Notes under the pieces: model-generated
What the model saw: the letters and a program-made list of their open reading frames with translations, nothing else
What the model was told of the DNA's origin: nothing
Database searches by the model: none
Translations under genes and position numbers: made by a program
Assembly: GCF_018131225.1 (NCBI RefSeq)
Contig: NZ_JAFCMM010000001.1
Location: 1,860,001 to 1,924,000, forward strand
Origin: Bradyrhizobium sp. U87765 SZCCT0048
GTDB lineage: Bacteria; Pseudomonadota; Alphaproteobacteria; Rhizobiales; Xanthobacteraceae
Direction: 5' to 3'
Length of the DNA stretch: 64,000 nucleotides
Shown: in pieces, positions 62,469 through 64,000 of the stretch
Layout of the letters: the number at the start of each line of letters is the position of its first letter
Numbering within the stretch: the stretch's first letter is position 1

Positions 62469-63430
62469 CCGCAAGACACTCGATCCTTCCGCGCCTCCTG
62501 ATCACGTCACTGGTACTCGCCACCGCTGTGCCGGCCGCCATCGGCATGTGGAATCATTACGAAGCCGATCCCTGGACACGTGACGGCCGCATCCGGGCCG
62601 ACGTCGTCGTCGTCGCTCCGGACGTGTCCGGCCTGGTCGACGAAATTCTGATCAGGGACAATCAGGCGGTTCGCAAGGGCGATGTGCTGCTCCGCCTGGA
62701 TCCCGAACGCTTCCGCCTGGCGGTTCGACAGGCGGAGGCCGTGGTCGCCAGCCGGCAGGCGGCCCTGGACAAAGCCGCGAGCGATCATGCCCGCTATGAG
62801 AAACTGAGCGATGGCGTCATCTCCCAGCAGCAGCACGAAGCTGTACACGCCGCGAACCTGCAGGCCAGGGCCGCCTATGATCAAGCCTCTGCCGATCTGG
62901 ACGTCGCCCGTCTCAACCTGATCCGATCCGAGGTCCGCGCGCCGACAAACGGTCGCGTGACCAACTTCGACCTGCGTCCGGGCTCCTATCTTCCCGCAGG
63001 GCGCGGGATCATGGCGCTGATCGAGACCGACACGATCCGTGTCGAAGGCTATTTCGAGGAAACCAAACTCCCGCGCATCCATGTCGGCGATACCGCGGAT
63101 ATCAGGGTGATGGGCGGCGCGATCCTGCAAGGGAAGGTCGAGAGCATCGCCGCCGGCATCGAAGACCGGGACCGCAGTTCCGGCGCAAGCATGCTGGCGA
63201 ACATCAACCCCAGCTTCTCATGGGTCAGACTCGCACAGCGAATTCCGGTTCGCATTCGCCTCGATATGAAAGACCGCACAGACGGGCTAATCGTCGGCCG
63301 AACCGTCACTGTCCAGATCAACAGTCACCCTGGTCCCACGCCGATGGTGCTTGGTGCTGGCATCTCGCGCCTTTTGCGCGCCTTCTTCCGGGAAGACGGT
63401 TCCGGGACATCGTCAACGCGGAAGCTCTAG
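62465..63430 (+). CDS. HlyD-family periplasmic adaptor (AaeA/EmrA-like)
   Basis: 321 aa from the GTG that overlaps the DUF1656 stop. One N-terminal membrane anchor (about 8-28), first lipoyl half VVVAPDVSGLVDEILIRDNQAVRKGDVLLRLDP, a helical hairpin (about 75-155), second lipoyl half IRSEVRAPTNGRVTNFDLRPGSY, and a beta-barrel. Forms the periplasmic part of the pump; no outer-membrane channel gene follows. Confidence 0.9.
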   Translation: MTARHSILPRLLITSLVLATAVPAAIGMWNHYEADPWTRDGRIRADVVVVAPDVSGLVDEILIRDNQAVRKGDVLLRLDPERFRLAVRQAEAVVASRQAALDKAASDHARYEKLSDGVISQQQHEAVHAANLQARAAYDQASADLDVARLNLIRSEVRAPTNGRVTNFDLRPGSYLPAGRGIMALIETDTIRVEGYFEETKLPRIHVGDTADIRVMGGAILQGKVESIAAGIEDRDRSSGASMLANINPSFSWVRLAQRIPVRIRLDMKDRTDGLIVGRTVTVQINSHPGPTPMVLGAGISRLLRAFFREDGSGTSSTRKL

Positions 63431-64000
63431 CAAAAGAAAATCTGCCTGAGCGTCGACCGAACGACCGCTCACCTGTATCTCCACGGCAGCTGTCGCGCGC
63501 AATTACTCGTGTCACTGCCGGGAATGGCTGGGATCAAATGGGAATATACGGGAAGTGCCCGTCTTTGTTGGGTTTCTCTGCGATAGGCTGGAATTGGTGA
63601 CTCTGTCTCGTCGCGCCACTTCAAATGCCCCCAATCGAAAGCGAGAGATGAGTCGTCGTTGTTTTTGCGGGACCTTCAATCCGATCTGTGACGCCAAGCT
63701 CCACAGCTTGGGGCACCAGTTACAGTTTATGAAGAGCCAAATCTCAGGGCGCTTCAAAGTCGTGCCAATTGTGACGCGGAACTGTGACGCCAACGGTGCC
63801 CTTCCGGCTGGCGGGGCTGACATAGCTCGCAGGTGGTACGTGCGATCCCGGCTGCTTCCCCTCGGAAAGTGGCGCGCCAACGCTAGTCGTCTCGCGGATC
63901 AGTTTTTCATTATCTTGGCCGGCCGAGGCTCGGCAGCCTTCAGACCAACATCAATCTTTGCGGTCAACACAAGAAGAAAAGTCGCCCAGCGCGGTCGCAA
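63431..64000. other. No gene supported; short repeats
   Basis: 570 bases of lower GC than most of the window. Contains CCAAGCT-CCAC-AGCTTGG (63694-63711), a short hairpin, and the 12-mer CTGTGACGCCAA twice (63686-63697 and 63782-63793). The frames here are short and unrecognised. It might be a decayed element, but I see no transposase or integrase piece. Confidence 0.5.

Noticed and set aside
63512..63880. 122-aa minus-strand frame at the right end
   Set aside because: No recognisable domain or start signal; could be a remnant but cannot be supported.

Overview
The window is high-GC DNA from an alphaproteobacterium. A Bradyrhizobium/Rhodopseudomonas-type organism (Nitrobacteraceae) is my best guess. 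The reasons are the BjaI/RpaI-like acyl-HSL synthase, the DUF1127 protein, the CelD-type acyltransferase and the WcaJ/Wzx/Wzy polysaccharide locus. I see no rRNA, tRNA, CRISPR array, insertion sequence or phage gene.

Region 1 (1-8123) is mixed. It holds 2-oxoacid dehydrogenase E1 beta and alpha subunits with a short-chain dehydrogenase (minus strand), an orphan OmpR-type response regulator, an OsmC protein, an alpha/beta hydrolase, a DUF1127 protein, an enoyl-CoA hydratase and an MFS transporter.

Region 2 (8385-30228) is the centre of interest: a quorum-sensing-linked biosynthetic cluster that appears to build a hydrazine (N-N) unit and join it to cysteine. Three overlapping genes match the known hydrazinoacetic acid (HAA) machinery of s56-p1, triacsin and formycin biosynthesis: a lysine/ornithine-type N-hydroxylase (24031-25332), a DAO-family FAD oxidase (22964-24034) and a cupin/methionyl-tRNA-synthetase-like fusion (20964-22976). 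They share one minus-strand run (27597 down to 13715) with a methyltransferase, an SfnB/DszC-like flavin monooxygenase, a carrier protein, a TubC-Cy-A-PCP NRPS, a stand-alone AMP ligase with its own carrier protein, a GNAT acyltransferase and a C45 (penicillin acyltransferase-like) enzyme. The NRPS has the heterocyclisation motif DxxxxDxxS and a readable A-domain code DLFNLSLVWK, close to the cysteine code. Flanking genes give a KAS III-like enzyme, a tandem heme-oxygenase-like diiron protein, an acyl-CoA dehydrogenase-like flavoprotein and a type II thioesterase. LuxR, LuxI and a flavin reductase follow on the plus strand. My inference is that HAA or a derivative is loaded on a carrier protein and condensed with cysteine by the Cy domain to give a thiazoline carrying an N-N group, then oxidised further (hydrazone, diazo or thiazole). 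The product cannot be read from sequence, and I know of no described pathway with this combination.

Region 3 (30266-43508) is a Wzx/Wzy-type exopolysaccharide locus: GT2, GT-C-like membrane protein, CelD-like acyltransferase, Wzy-like polymerase, Wzz/GumC chain-length protein, GH5 hydrolase, GT4, flippase, WecG/TagA glycosyltransferase, methyltransferase and WcaJ-type initiating transferase.

Region 4 (43808-45517) holds small membrane proteins (one VanZ-like) and a gene-poor stretch.

Region 5 (45518-60069) looks like a catabolic island for an unidentified substrate. It has a branched-chain-amino-acid-type ABC transporter (LivFGMH plus binding protein), a large acyl-CoA ligase, two crotonases, a luciferase-like monooxygenase and a likely flavin reductase partner, a creatininase-family hydrolase and a VOC protein, framed by two paralogous AraC regulators and an Lrp regulator.

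Region 6 (60166-63430) is a coupled FUSC/DUF1656/HlyD efflux operon. The last 570 bases hold no gene I can support.
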